Shown piece by piece: positions 1 through 7,470 of a DNA stretch of 33,882 bases (positions are counted from its first letter, which is position 1; each line of letters begins with the position of its first letter). Origin of the DNA: Spirosomataceae bacterium (lineage in GTDB: Bacteria; Bacteroidota; Bacteroidia; Cytophagales; Spirosomataceae); NCBI GenBank assembly GCA_025455785.1, contig JALOLV010000010.1, positions 1 through 33,882 on the forward strand. The letters run 5' to 3'. Below the pieces are notes generated by a model, which saw nothing but the letters and a program-made list of their open reading frames with translations, had not been told where the DNA came from and searched no databases. Both the position numbers and the translations under genes were made by a program.

Positions 1-1
1 C

Positions 2-166
2 CAAGAGGTAAACATTTTTGATTTTAATGATGATATTTACGGAGAAAAAATAATGGTCGAAATCATAGATTTTATCCGTAAAGAGCAGAAATTCAATGGT
101 TTAGATGAATTGAAAAATCAAATTAATCTTGATAAATTAGCAACATTAAATATTCTAAATTTATAA
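2..166 (+). CDS. ribF: Riboflavin kinase/FAD synthetase, C-terminal end (partial)
   Basis: The window opens inside a gene; 54 codons and a TAA stop remain. The translated end carries the pattern seen at the C-terminus of RibF riboflavin kinase domains: an EVNIFDF strand, a YGEKI-like turn, then FIRKEQKF and a DELKNQINLD helix. RibF phosphorylates riboflavin to FMN and adenylylates FMN to FAD in the cytoplasm. Only the last part of the kinase domain is visible, so the FAD synthetase half and the start cannot be checked. The next gene begins 5 bases after the stop, so co-transcription is likely. The call rests on a short C-terminal match. Confidence 0.75.
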   Translation, partial: QEVNIFDFNDDIYGEKIMVEIIDFIRKEQKFNGLDELKNQINLDKLATLNILNL

Positions 167-171
167 ATTTT

Positions 172-411
172 ATGTATCTATTTTCATTTTTAGCCACATT
201 TACTGTAATGTATTTTTTCATATTAATCTCACTAATCGGGTTAATTGCATGGATTACAACACTTGTTAGAATAATCAAAAGTGATTTTAAAAACTCAAAT
301 GACAAAGTCATGTGGGTCGTAATCGTTTGTGTTTTGGGATTAATCGGAGCAATTCTTTATTTAATATTTGGAGAAAAAAATAGAATAAAATCAATCAGTA
401 ATAATGTTTGA
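172..411 (+). CDS. Small PLDc_N-like two-helix membrane protein
   Basis: This 79-residue protein has two hydrophobic helices (about residues 5-31 and 47-66). The second ends in a GAILYLIFGEK motif, which with the upstream tryptophan matches the PLDc_N domain found at the N-terminus of cardiolipin synthases and as free-standing small membrane proteins. There is no HKD catalytic motif, so it is not a phospholipase by itself. It starts 5 bases after ribF and its end overlaps the next small membrane gene by 8 bases, suggesting translational coupling. Function unknown; family call by motif only. Confidence 0.7.
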   Translation: MYLFSFLATFTVMYFFILISLIGLIAWITTLVRIIKSDFKNSNDKVMWVVIVCVLGLIGAILYLIFGEKNRIKSISNNV

Positions 412-643
412 AGTTTTCGTAGAAATAATCGGTTGGATAAGTTCAGTGTTGATTGTAGGGGCTTATTTTTTTAATATTCAAGGCAAATTATCATCAGAAG
501 ATAACCGCTATATTTGGGCAAATATCACTGGCGGAGTCGGCTTTATCATCAATACGATTTATCACCACGCCTACCCTTCTGCGGTGGTAAACGTGGTATG
601 GGTCATTATTGCTGTTGGTGCTATAATTCGTAAGAAAAACTAA
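404..643 (+). CDS. Small membrane protein, CBU_0592-like
   Basis: This 79-residue protein has three hydrophobic segments (about residues 5-25, 40-55 and 58-74). The order IIGWISS, AYFFN, NITGGVGFIIN and VVNVVWVIIAVGA resembles the CBU_0592-like family of small integral membrane proteins (GW, AY, N-GG and VW landmarks). It overlaps the end of the PLDc_N-like gene by 8 bases, and its stop overlaps the stop of the convergent pheA gene by 4 bases, so no terminator separates the two transcription units. No function is known for the family. Confidence 0.65.
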   Translation: MFEVFVEIIGWISSVLIVGAYFFNIQGKLSSEDNRYIWANITGGVGFIINTIYHHAYPSAVVNVVWVIIAVGAIIRKKN

Positions 644-1713
644 GTATTTTTCACATAACTACCCAACCACTTAATCGAATTTTTGTGCTTTTTGAAAACT
701 TTTTGGACTTTATCGTCTAAATAGTAGCCCTCTAATTCGATAAAAAACCAGAAGTTAAAATCTTCGCTTCCTTTATAGGGTCGGCTTTCAATTTTAGTAA
801 GGTTGATACCCGCTTTTTTGAAATCTTGTAGAAAATTTGCCAAAATACCCGGCTTATCAGTATCGGGCAATCGAGCAATTATTGTAGTTTTGTCGTTTTG
901 ACTTGGTTGATTCACAAAGTCTTTTGCCAAAATAAAAAAACGAGTACGGTTTTGGCTATTATCCTCAATGTTATGATAAAGAATCGGCAAACTGAATAAT
1001 TTAGCTGCAATTTCGCTACAAATAGCCGCCGCTTCGGGGTCTTCGGATGCTAATTTTGCTGCTTTAGAAGTCGATTCAACCTGAATCTCTTCTGGATGAG
1101 TTTGTTCAAAATATTTGTTCAAAAAACCACGACATTGACGAAAAGCTATATCTTTTGAGTAAATTCTCTTTATTTTTGATGGATTTTCAGATTCGGTTGC
1201 CAAGGCAAAATGCACCGGAATTTTCAACTCGGCAGCGATGTTTACGTTCATTTCATTGAGCAAATCAACGGTCTCATAAACTATTCCTTCTTGGTTATTC
1301 TCAATCGGAATAACTCCAAATTTAGCACGACCCGTATCGACAGCTTCAAAGACCGATTTGATTGTCGGCAATGTCATGTACTCGCTCATCGCACCAAAAC
1401 GGCTCTCAGCGGCTTGGTGTGTAAAACTGCCCTCTGGTCCAAGGTAAGCAATTTTTTCGGGTAATTCGATATTTCGAGCAGCGGCAAAAATCTCTAAGAA
1501 GATTGCCTCAATGGCTTGTTTATTCAACAATCCATTGTTTTGTGCGTTCATTCTATCTAAAATCTGCTTTTCACGCTCTGGTCGATAAATTAGAGTTTTA
1601 GTAGTCCGCTTAATCTCCCCTACTTTATGTACCCAGCCCATCCGTTCATTGAGCAGGGTTAGCAATTGGTCATCAATTTTATCAATTTCTTTTCTAACGT
1701 CTTCTAATGTCAC
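640..1713 (-). CDS. pheA: Bifunctional chorismate mutase/prephenate dehydratase
   Basis: The 357-residue protein is a P-protein: it converts chorismate to prephenate and prephenate to phenylpyruvate in phenylalanine synthesis. An AroQ-type chorismate mutase helical domain covers about residues 1-85 (RPEREKQIL at 44-52). The prephenate dehydratase domain follows (GPEGSFTHQAA at 92-102; the catalytic TRFF at 257-260). A C-terminal ACT domain from about residue 277 holds the DKPGIL and ESRP (309-312) motifs of the phenylalanine-binding site, so feedback inhibition by phenylalanine is expected. It begins 35 bases after parE on the same strand with no promoter match between, so it may share the parE transcript. 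Length and domain order are complete. Confidence 0.95.
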   Translation of the reverse strand: MTLEDVRKEIDKIDDQLLTLLNERMGWVHKVGEIKRTTKTLIYRPEREKQILDRMNAQNNGLLNKQAIEAIFLEIFAAARNIELPEKIAYLGPEGSFTHQAAESRFGAMSEYMTLPTIKSVFEAVDTGRAKFGVIPIENNQEGIVYETVDLLNEMNVNIAAELKIPVHFALATESENPSKIKRIYSKDIAFRQCRGFLNKYFEQTHPEEIQVESTSKAAKLASEDPEAAAICSEIAAKLFSLPILYHNIEDNSQNRTRFFILAKDFVNQPSQNDKTTIIARLPDTDKPGILANFLQDFKKAGINLTKIESRPYKGSEDFNFWFFIELEGYYLDDKVQKVFKKHKNSIKWLGSYVKNT

Positions 1714-1748
1714 TTTTCTTTGGTTTTGGTTAAATTAGAGAATAGGTA

Positions 1749-3626
1749 TTATGCTACTTCATCGAGTTCTTCAATGACGTCTTTTTCAATTCTTAGGTTA
1801 TCAATAATGAATCTTTGGCGTTCGGGTGTATTTTTACCCATGTAATAATTCAAAACTCTTGGAATCGAAGATTCTTTTTCGAGAATTACGGGTTCAAGGC
1901 GGATGTCTTCTCCAATAAAACCTTCAAATTCATCGGGCGAGATTTCACCAAGACCTTTGAAACGAGTAATTTCGGGTTTGGGACTCAACTTTTCGATGGC
2001 TTTGAGTTTTTCTTCTTCTGAATAGCAATAAATTGTTTCTTTTTTATTGCGAACCCTAAACAAAGGTGTTTCGAGGATAAATAAATGGCCTCCACGAACC
2101 AAATCAGGGAAAAACTGCAAGAAGAATGTTAATAGCAATAGCCTAATGTGCATTCCATCTACATCTGCATCGGTTGCAATTATGATTTTCTTATATCGCA
2201 GTCCATCAATCCCGTTTTCAATATCAAGAGCGTGTTGAAGCAAATTAAATTCTTCGTTCTCATAAACAATCTTTTTTGTAAGCCCAAAACAATTGAGGGG
2301 TTTTCCTCTCAAGCTAAATACGGCTTGAAGTTCAGGATTTCGAGCTTTTGTGATTGAACCACTCGCAGAGTCGCCTTCGGTTATAAAAATCACTGTTTCG
2401 CTACGTTTCTCCTCTTTTTCATCTGTTAGGTGAAACTTACAATCACGCAATTTTTTATTATGAAGATTGGCTTTTTTTGCTCGCTCATTGGCCAATTTTT
2501 TTATTCCAGCCAGTTCTTTACGCTCCCGTTCGGATTGCTCAATACGTTTTTTCAAGGCTTCTTTAACTGCAGGATTCATGTGAAGGAAATTATCAAGTTT
2601 TTCCTTCATGAAATCATTGATAAACGTTCGAACAGTTGTGGAACCTTCTTCTGGCGACATCGTTTGTGAGCCTAACTTTGTCTTGGTTTGAGATTCAAAT
2701 ACTGGTTCTTGAACCCTAACAGAAATTGCCCCGATGATTGATTGGCGTACATCTTCGGGAGCATAGTCTTTGCCAAAATGCTCACGAACTGTACGTACAA
2801 CCGCTTCTTTAAATGCGGTTAGGTGGGTTCCGCCTTGGGTTGTATTTTGACCGTTAACAAACGAATAATATTCTTCTCCGTATTGGTTACTGTGCGAAAG
2901 AGCCACTTCAATATCCTCTCCTTTAAGATGAATAATGGGATAACGAAGTGTTTCTTCATCGGTTTTTCTTCTCAATAAGTCTAAGAGACCATTTTGAGAT
3001 ATATATTTTTGTTTATTGAAATTGATTGCCAAGCCAGCATTGAGGTAGCAATAGTTCCAAATCATTGCCTCAACATACTGCGGAATATAGTGATAATGCT
3101 TAAAGACAGTACTATCAGGCTCAAATATAACATGTGTACCGTTTTTTTCGTTAGTGTCAATTTGCTCCGACTCGGCAATCAATTCACCTTTGTTAAATTC
3201 AGCCCATTTGGTTTTACCTTCACGGTAGGCCTGTACTTTAAAATAATCAGAGAGTGCATTGACTGCTTTAGTACCGACCCCATTCAAACCTACTGATTTT
3301 TGAAAAGCCTTACTATCGTATTTGGCACCAGTATTGATTTTTGAGACTACATCAACTACTTTACCCAAAGGAATCCCTCGACCATAGTCTCGCACTTCTA
3401 CTCTACCTGCATCCATCTTTATATCAATGGCTTTGCCGTAGCCCATTGCATACTCGTCGATACAGTTATCCATCACTTCTTTAAGCAAAACATAAATGCC
3501 GTCATCAGCCGAAGAACCATCGCCTAATTTACCGATATACATACCCGGACGTAAGCGGATATGTTCTTTCCAGTCGAGCGAGCGGATACTATCTTCGTTA
3601 TAAGTTGCTTCTTTATTCTCAGCCAT
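1749..3626 (-). CDS. parE: DNA topoisomerase IV subunit B
   Basis: The 625-residue protein is the ATPase subunit of a type IIA topoisomerase. The GHKL ATP site shows N54 in the VMDNCIDEY motif and the glycine-rich lid [13 protein letters not shown] (113-125). The transducer carries the QTKTKLGS loop (313-320). The TOPRIM domain has EGDSASG (417-423) and the metal-binding DADVD (486-490). The short C-terminus without a GyrB insert and the overall length favour ParE over GyrB, but family assignment by eye is not absolute. The usual partner parC is not adjacent on the upstream side, where clpP lies. A strong Bacteroidota promoter precedes it (3659-3690), and pheA follows 35 bases downstream. Confidence 0.9.
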   Translation of the reverse strand: MAENKEATYNEDSIRSLDWKEHIRLRPGMYIGKLGDGSSADDGIYVLLKEVMDNCIDEYAMGYGKAIDIKMDAGRVEVRDYGRGIPLGKVVDVVSKINTGAKYDSKAFQKSVGLNGVGTKAVNALSDYFKVQAYREGKTKWAEFNKGELIAESEQIDTNEKNGTHVIFEPDSTVFKHYHYIPQYVEAMIWNYCYLNAGLAINFNKQKYISQNGLLDLLRRKTDEETLRYPIIHLKGEDIEVALSHSNQYGEEYYSFVNGQNTTQGGTHLTAFKEAVVRTVREHFGKDYAPEDVRQSIIGAISVRVQEPVFESQTKTKLGSQTMSPEEGSTTVRTFINDFMKEKLDNFLHMNPAVKEALKKRIEQSERERKELAGIKKLANERAKKANLHNKKLRDCKFHLTDEKEEKRSETVIFITEGDSASGSITKARNPELQAVFSLRGKPLNCFGLTKKIVYENEEFNLLQHALDIENGIDGLRYKKIIIATDADVDGMHIRLLLLTFFLQFFPDLVRGGHLFILETPLFRVRNKKETIYCYSEEEKLKAIEKLSPKPEITRFKGLGEISPDEFEGFIGEDIRLEPVILEKESSIPRVLNYYMGKNTPERQRFIIDNLRIEKDVIEELDEVA

Positions 3627-3658
3627 TTTTATTGGTTAATTTGCACGATTTTCAATTA

Positions 3659-3690
3659 CAAATATAATTTTCTTTGGTTGGAGAAGCAAA
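3659..3690 (-). promoter_or_regulatory. Promoter of parE (Bacteroidota type)
   Basis: Read on the minus strand, TTTG (3690-3687) is followed after 20 bases by TATATTTG (3666-3659), matching the Bacteroidota consensus TTTG / TAnnTTTG. Expected transcription start is near 3652, about 26 bases before the parE start codon. Confidence 0.75.
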
Positions 3691-3723
3691 TAAGTGGATA
3701 ACTTTATGGTTGTATAACTGAAA

Positions 3724-3757
3724 AAGGCTAAAACACCCTAAAAGGTATTTTAGCCTT
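3724..3757 (-). terminator. Terminator of clpP
   Basis: A perfect 10-bp inverted repeat (arms 3724-3733 and 3748-3757, AAGGCTAAAA and its complement) with a 14-base loop lies just past the clpP stop. On the minus strand the hairpin runs directly into a T stretch (3725-3721), as in an intrinsic terminator. It sits upstream of the parE promoter. Confidence 0.7.
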
Positions 3758-3776
3758 CAAAATCAAAAAAATTGCT

Positions 3777-4451
3777 TTATTTCTGGCGGTACAAAACCTC
3801 ATCAATCAAACCGTAGGCTTTAGCTTCTTCGGCTTTCATCCAATAATCACGGTCAGAATCAGTCTCGATTTGGTCAAATGATTTTCCAGTGTGATGAGCC
3901 AAGATTTCGTACAACTCTTTACGAAGTTCGATGATTTGTTTTACTGTAATCTCCATATCGCGAGATTGCCCTTGAGCACCACCACTTGGTTGGTGAATCA
4001 TGATTCGAGCGTGGGGTAGTGCCGTACGTTTCTCAGCCGCTCCACCGGCAAGCAAAACAGCTCCCATAGAAGCCGCCAAGGAAGTACAAATAGTTGCAAC
4101 ATCTGGGCGAACATACTGCATGGTATCATAAATACCCAAACCAGCATACACCGAGCCACCCGGGCTATTGATATACATCAAAATATCTTTTTTGGCATCA
4201 ACTGACTCCAAAAAGAGTAACTGGGCAACAACCACATTTGCTACGTAATCATCTACGGCAGTTCCAAAAAAGATGATACGGTCGGCCATCAATCTTGAGA
4301 AAACGTCGATAACTGTTGCACGCATTTGGCGTTCCTCTACAACATTTGGTGTAAGATTGTTTACATTAAACTTCATGTAATCATCAACGCCTAAACCACT
4401 CATGCCCATGTGGTGGACTGCATACTTGCGAAATTCTTCTCCAAAATTCAT
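3777..4451 (-). CDS. clpP: ATP-dependent Clp protease proteolytic subunit
   Basis: The 224-residue serine peptidase forms the ClpP proteolytic chamber that works with ClpX- or ClpA-type unfoldases in the cytoplasm. The catalytic triad is intact: Ser128 in SLAASMG, His153 in MIHQP and Asp202 in DSDRDYW, with the spacing of classical ClpP (25 and 49 residues). The oxyanion loop SPGGSVYAGLGIYD is at 96-109. The N-terminus is about 30 residues longer than in Escherichia coli, probably a propeptide that is removed. It is a single gene here; clpX is not adjacent. A terminator follows at 3724-3757, and a -7-like element lies upstream. Confidence 0.95.
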   Translation of the reverse strand: MNFGEEFRKYAVHHMGMSGLGVDDYMKFNVNNLTPNVVEERQMRATVIDVFSRLMADRIIFFGTAVDDYVANVVVAQLLFLESVDAKKDILMYINSPGGSVYAGLGIYDTMQYVRPDVATICTSLAASMGAVLLAGGAAEKRTALPHARIMIHQPSGGAQGQSRDMEITVKQIIELRKELYEILAHHTGKSFDQIETDSDRDYWMKAEEAKAYGLIDEVLYRQK

Positions 4452-4505
4452 TTTTTTGTATTAATGTTTTAAAATTCTTTAAAGTAAACCCTTGATACCC
4501 TTTGT

Positions 4506-4513
4506 CAAAAGTA
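4506..4513 (-). promoter_or_regulatory. Putative -7 element of clpP
   Basis: On the minus strand the octamer is TACTTTTG, a full match to TAnnTTTG, about 55 bases upstream of the clpP start. No TTTG is found at the usual distance upstream, so the promoter call is tentative. Confidence 0.45.
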
Positions 4514-4572
4514 CAAACGCAAAGGAGGTCTCGATAGTTTTCAACTTTTTACCAATGTTTTGTACTGTGGTC

Positions 4573-4580
4573 TAATTTTG
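4573..4580 (+). promoter_or_regulatory. Putative -7 element of the XRE regulator
   Basis: TAATTTTG matches TAnnTTTG exactly and lies about 109 bases before the chosen start codon of the XRE gene. No correctly spaced TTTG is visible upstream. If used, transcription starts near 4587, which would exclude a start codon at 4560. Confidence 0.4.
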
Positions 4581-4688
4581 CCGCTGACCTCAAAAAGAAA
4601 CTACAAATCTAAAACATTTGTTGTTTGCAAATATGTAAATTCTTTCTTAAAACTTATGCTCGGATTTACCGATAAATTATCAGAAAAT

Positions 4689-5087
4689 ATGATACAGCCC
4701 GAAAACATAGCCGAAAAAATCAGATTGACCAGAATTCAGAAGGGTCTATCGCAAGAAAACATGGCTGAAATGCTCAATTTATCAACAACTGCTTATGGTG
4801 ATATTGAAAGAAATAAAACCGAGCTGACGATTCCGAGATTATTAAGAATTGCACAGGTCTTGGATATTGATTATAAAGATTTACTCGGAATCGAATCAAA
4901 AAATGATGCTTATTTAATTCTCGAAAACGAAAAACTTAAAATAGAAAACGAAAAGTTACGTTTAGAAATTAGCCATTTAAAGGACAAATTCGAGAAAGCA
5001 TTACTCTATGAGGTTTTGCGAGGTATGAGACAGCAACAAGAACAATCCGAAAGACCTAAAATTGGTTTTCAATTAACGCATAATTAG
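4689..5087 (+). CDS. XRE-family helix-turn-helix regulator with coiled coil
   Basis: The 132-residue protein starts with a Cro/CI-type helix-turn-helix (about residues 6-62: IAEKIRLTRIQKGLSQENMAEML followed in the family pattern by NLSTTAYGDIERNK and IPRLLRIAQVLDI). Residues about 75-105 form a charged coiled coil of LENEKLK/IENEKLRLE heptads, suggesting a dimer. The reading frame stays open upstream to 4560, but the HTH fold begins right after the ATG at 4689, so I chose that start. It is followed 10 bases later by the CAP-domain gene and is divergent from clpP. Its targets cannot be told; the coiled coil in place of a ligand domain suggests a short DNA-binding protein. Confidence 0.8.
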   Translation: MIQPENIAEKIRLTRIQKGLSQENMAEMLNLSTTAYGDIERNKTELTIPRLLRIAQVLDIDYKDLLGIESKNDAYLILENEKLKIENEKLRLEISHLKDKFEKALLYEVLRGMRQQQEQSERPKIGFQLTHN

Positions 5088-5097
5088 CATTCAAAAA

Positions 5098-5745
5098 ATG
5101 AAATTTTACCAAGTTTTATTCACTGTATTATTATCAAGTAAGGTTTTTGCTCAAAATTATTATCAACAAACTTGGAAAGATTTTGGAAAATCGACGGCTG
5201 CAAATGAAAAGATTAATCCGCAATCGCCCAATTTTGGGTTACTGAATGCCGCAATATTTCATGCCACCAACGAAGCACGTGAGCAAAACAGACTACCTAT
5301 ATTTAAATACCATGAGATTCTCGAAAAGTCATCTGATAATCATGCTCAATACTTGTTAAAAATTGGGCAATTATCTCATACAGGTCAGAATAATTCATCT
5401 CCTCACGAAAGAATCATGAAATTAACTAATGAGTTTATGGGTTATGCAGAAAACATAGCCGATTTTCCTTTGCTTGATTCACCTTCATCTTTTTGTTTAG
5501 AACGTAAAACTAACGGTGAATATCGATACTTCGATTGTAAATCTCGTCAGGAATACCAAACATATTCTTATTGGAAATATGCCCGTACGGTTGTAAATGG
5601 ATGGATGAATTCACCCGGACACCGTATGAATATCCTTGATTCAAAACTCCAATATTTAGGTTGTGCTGTGAGGTTATCGCCAAATCCATTTCAGCAAAAA
5701 CGCCCTCCCTACGGAATTTTGGTTCAAAATTTCGGGGGAAAATGA
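5098..5745 (+). CDS. Secreted CAP/SCP-domain protein
   Basis: The 215-residue protein has a Sec signal peptide with likely cleavage after VFA (residue 18). The CAP fold is marked by NHAQYLLKIGQLSH (81-94), YAENIAD (116-122) and GWMNSPGHRMNIL (168-180); the conserved cavity residues are H82, E118 and H175. Cysteines 133, 147 and 189 may form a disulphide. Bacterial CAP proteins are exported and mostly of unknown function. It lies 10 bases after the XRE gene, so the two are probably co-transcribed. A hairpin serving the opposite strand begins 5 bases after its stop. Confidence 0.85.
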   Translation: MKFYQVLFTVLLSSKVFAQNYYQQTWKDFGKSTAANEKINPQSPNFGLLNAAIFHATNEAREQNRLPIFKYHEILEKSSDNHAQYLLKIGQLSHTGQNNSSPHERIMKLTNEFMGYAENIADFPLLDSPSSFCLERKTNGEYRYFDCKSRQEYQTYSYWKYARTVVNGWMNSPGHRMNILDSKLQYLGCAVRLSPNPFQQKRPPYGILVQNFGGK

Positions 5746-5782
5746 AAAAAGGATTTATGATTTTTTACAATATCATAAATCC
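5745..5782 (-). terminator. Terminator of the DUF2807 gene
   Basis: A perfect 11-bp inverted repeat (5751-5761 and 5772-5782, loop 10 bases) is followed on the minus strand by six T residues (5750-5745). The T tract reaches the last base of the stop codon of the convergent CAP gene. On the plus strand no T run follows, so it mainly serves the minus strand. Confidence 0.7.
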
Positions 5783-5799
5783 ATATTCTGAAAATAAAA

Positions 5800-6513
5800 T
5801 CAATCTTTTTCTACTGTACTTCCTCCCGAGAGATTAGTCTCAACTTTAGGAGTACCACGGTATCTAATCGAACTTGCACCGCTTGCTTTGACTTTAAGTC
5901 TGTTGGCTACATTCACTTTGGCACGGCTCGCCCCCGAAATATCTAAAATTGCATCTGTGGTTTTTGTATTGAAGGCATTTAGAATAGATGCTCCCGATAA
6001 TTCAACATCCATTGATTCAGCATCACTGAATAACTCAAGCTCCGAAGCACCCGATAAGTCAATATCAAAATTTCTAATTTTTGAATCAATTTCAGCTCTT
6101 GATGCCCCCGAAAGGTCAATTTCTAAATCTCTAACAACAAATCCAGCAACTTTTGAAACTGATGCCCCAGAGAAGTCAATAGACTTTAATGTCGGCATTT
6201 CGATATTGATTTGCATTCTGTATCGACGGATACGAAGGGCATTGTTGTATCTGATTTTGAGTTCGCCATTCGAGGTCGATATAACCAAATCATCAATATC
6301 ACGCTGCTCGCCAATTGCTTCTAATTTAAAATCTGCCCCTTGTTTTACATTAATTTCAAAGGCATTCCCCAAGTCGAGTTCGTCAAAACTCTTGACTTCA
6401 AAAGTTTTTTTAACATCACCTTTTGGCGAATACCCATCAATATTATCAATAAACACACAAGATGATACCGACAAAGCAGTAAATCCAATTGCAAAAAAAT
6501 GAATAGTTTTCAT
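5800..6513 (-). CDS. DUF2807 (GIN-domain) lipoprotein with LSGAS repeats
   Basis: The 237-residue protein has a lipoprotein signal ending in SVSSC (lipidated Cys19). The rest is a DUF2807-type beta-solenoid: an N-terminal FDELDLGNAFEINVKQG strand pair, then repeated turns ending in SGAS (in variants such as FSGAS, LSGAS, ISGAS and ASGAS, with a final LSGGS) that stack as solenoid corners. The family is common in Bacteroidota and predicted to sit in the envelope; its role is unknown. It is divergent from the ECF sigma gene at 6786, which makes an envelope-stress link possible but unproven. A 9-bp inverted repeat lies in its leader (6557-6582). Confidence 0.85.
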   Translation of the reverse strand: MKTIHFFAIGFTALSVSSCVFIDNIDGYSPKGDVKKTFEVKSFDELDLGNAFEINVKQGADFKLEAIGEQRDIDDLVISTSNGELKIRYNNALRIRRYRMQINIEMPTLKSIDFSGASVSKVAGFVVRDLEIDLSGASRAEIDSKIRNFDIDLSGASELELFSDAESMDVELSGASILNAFNTKTTDAILDISGASRAKVNVANRLKVKASGASSIRYRGTPKVETNLSGGSTVEKD

Positions 6514-6556
6514 AAATTATTGGTCCCAGCTCTCTTGGGTATTTAACAAGTTTTAT

Positions 6557-6582
6557 ACTTTGATTGAGAGCAAAATCAAAGT
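6557..6582. promoter_or_regulatory. Inverted repeat upstream of the DUF2807 gene
   Basis: A 9-bp perfect inverted repeat (ACTTTGATT at 6557-6565, complement at 6574-6582) with an 8-base spacer lies 44 bases upstream of the DUF2807 start. It could be an operator or leader hairpin. A short T run follows on the plus strand (6585-6589), but no plus-strand gene ends here. Confidence 0.35.
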
Positions 6583-6734
6583 GCTTTTTCATGATTTATT
6601 TTAGCTATGACAATCTTATTACTACTTACCCCTATTCTGAAAAAAAATATTCTACTTCGTAGGGGTAAATGCTCTCAGAAATGTCTTTGTAAAAACAAAA
6701 AAGAAAATAATCAGAAGCTCAAACCTAAATTTTA

Positions 6735-6742
6735 TATTTTTG
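6735..6742 (+). promoter_or_regulatory. Putative -7 element of the first ECF sigma gene
   Basis: TATTTTTG matches TAnnTTTG exactly. Expected transcription start is near 6749, which leaves both candidate start codons (GTG 6765, ATG 6786) within the transcript. No well-spaced TTTG upstream, as might be expected for a promoter that needs an alternative factor. Confidence 0.45.
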
Positions 6743-6785
6743 TGCCGATTAAATCCAAATTTCTGTGGAAGTACTCGAACAAGAC

Positions 6786-7340
6786 ATGATTGGTGCAATT
6801 CGGCAAGGAAATGAGGGTGTTTACGAACAAATTTTTCGTAAATACTACCAAAGCCTATGTAATTATGCCAACTCGATGATTCGAGACATGGATGATTCAG
6901 AGGAGATTGTTCAAAATGTTTTTATGACGATTTGGGAGAAAAAAGATGATTTAGAAATTACAATCTCATTAAAATCATATTTGTATCGTGCGGTGCATAA
7001 TCATTGCTTAAACCGAATAAAACATTTTAAAGTTAGAGAAGAATATCAGCAATATGCAACCGATTATTACGATTCGTCGTATCATTCGGTAAGTGAAACG
7101 GTCTATAAGAATGAACTCGAACAAAAAATCAGCGAGGCAATTCAGAAATTACCCGAACAGTGTCGTTTGATTTTTAAAATGAGTCGTTTTGAAGAATTAA
7201 GATACCAAGAAATTGCCGACCAATTAAATTTATCGGTCAAAACAGTCGAAAATCAGATTGGAAAAGCATTAAAGTTTTTAAGAACCGAATTAGTGGATTA
7301 TTTACCAATTATTTTGATACTATTGTTCGAAAAATTATAA
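6786..7340 (+). CDS. ECF RNA polymerase sigma factor (FecR-linked type)
   Basis: The 184-residue protein has the two ECF sigma domains: sigma-2 at about residues 6-80 (YYQSLCNYANSMIRDMDDSEEIVQNVF) and sigma-4 at about 118-170 (LPEQCRLIFKMSRFEELRYQEIADQLNLSVKTVE). It redirects RNA polymerase to target promoters. The ATG at 6786 is chosen; an in-frame GTG at 6765 would add 7 residues and cannot be excluded. A FecR-type anti-sigma gene follows 130 bases later. In Bacteroidota such pairs usually control SusC/TonB receptor genes, but no receptor gene is in this window. A structured repeat starts 5 bases after the stop (7346). Confidence 0.9.
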   Translation: MIGAIRQGNEGVYEQIFRKYYQSLCNYANSMIRDMDDSEEIVQNVFMTIWEKKDDLEITISLKSYLYRAVHNHCLNRIKHFKVREEYQQYATDYYDSSYHSVSETVYKNELEQKISEAIQKLPEQCRLIFKMSRFEELRYQEIADQLNLSVKTVENQIGKALKFLRTELVDYLPIILILLFEKL

Positions 7341-7345
7341 ATTGA

Positions 7346-7438
7346 CCGGTTTTATCAAAACCCCAATGCCTTTCCCACACAGGGGAGAATTTAGGCAACC
7401 GATGCTCGGTGGGGTTAAGCAGACAAAATATGGTTTTT
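7346..7438 (+). repeat. Dispersed intergenic repeat, copy A (short)
   Basis: This 93-base segment between the sigma and FecR genes is related to the reverse complement of 26642-26772. The first 22 bases (7346-7367) are identical in both copies, and the last 46 (7393-7438) match at 40 of 46 positions by my alignment. Copy A lacks about 38 bases of the middle. Each end folds into a small hairpin: GGTTTT-ATC-AAAACC on the left and ACCGA-TGC-TCGGT on the right; AACCCCA near the left pairs with TGGGGTT near the right. It has the look of a REP- or MITE-like element with no coding capacity. Confidence 0.75.
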
Positions 7439-7470
7439 TGAACACTATTTAACCGCTAAAAGGGTCAGAA

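Noticed and set aside
1210-1464. Plus-strand open frame inside pheA
   Set aside because: It lies wholly antisense to a well-conserved gene and has no recognisable features; the same holds for the other antisense frames inside parE, mltD-like and oxidoreductase genes.
4521-4529. Perfect Shine-Dalgarno-like AAAGGAGGT
   Set aside because: No start codon follows at a usable distance on the plus strand, and starts in this genome do not use such sequences. Likely chance.
4560-4688. N-terminal extension of the XRE regulator by 43 residues
   Set aside because: The extra residues show no family features and the frame would begin upstream of the -7 element at 4573-4580.
6607-6785. Open frame upstream of the first sigma gene
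   Set aside because: It spans the putative sigma promoter, is rich in Lys and Asn as expected of AT-rich noncoding DNA, and overlaps the sigma gene in another frame.
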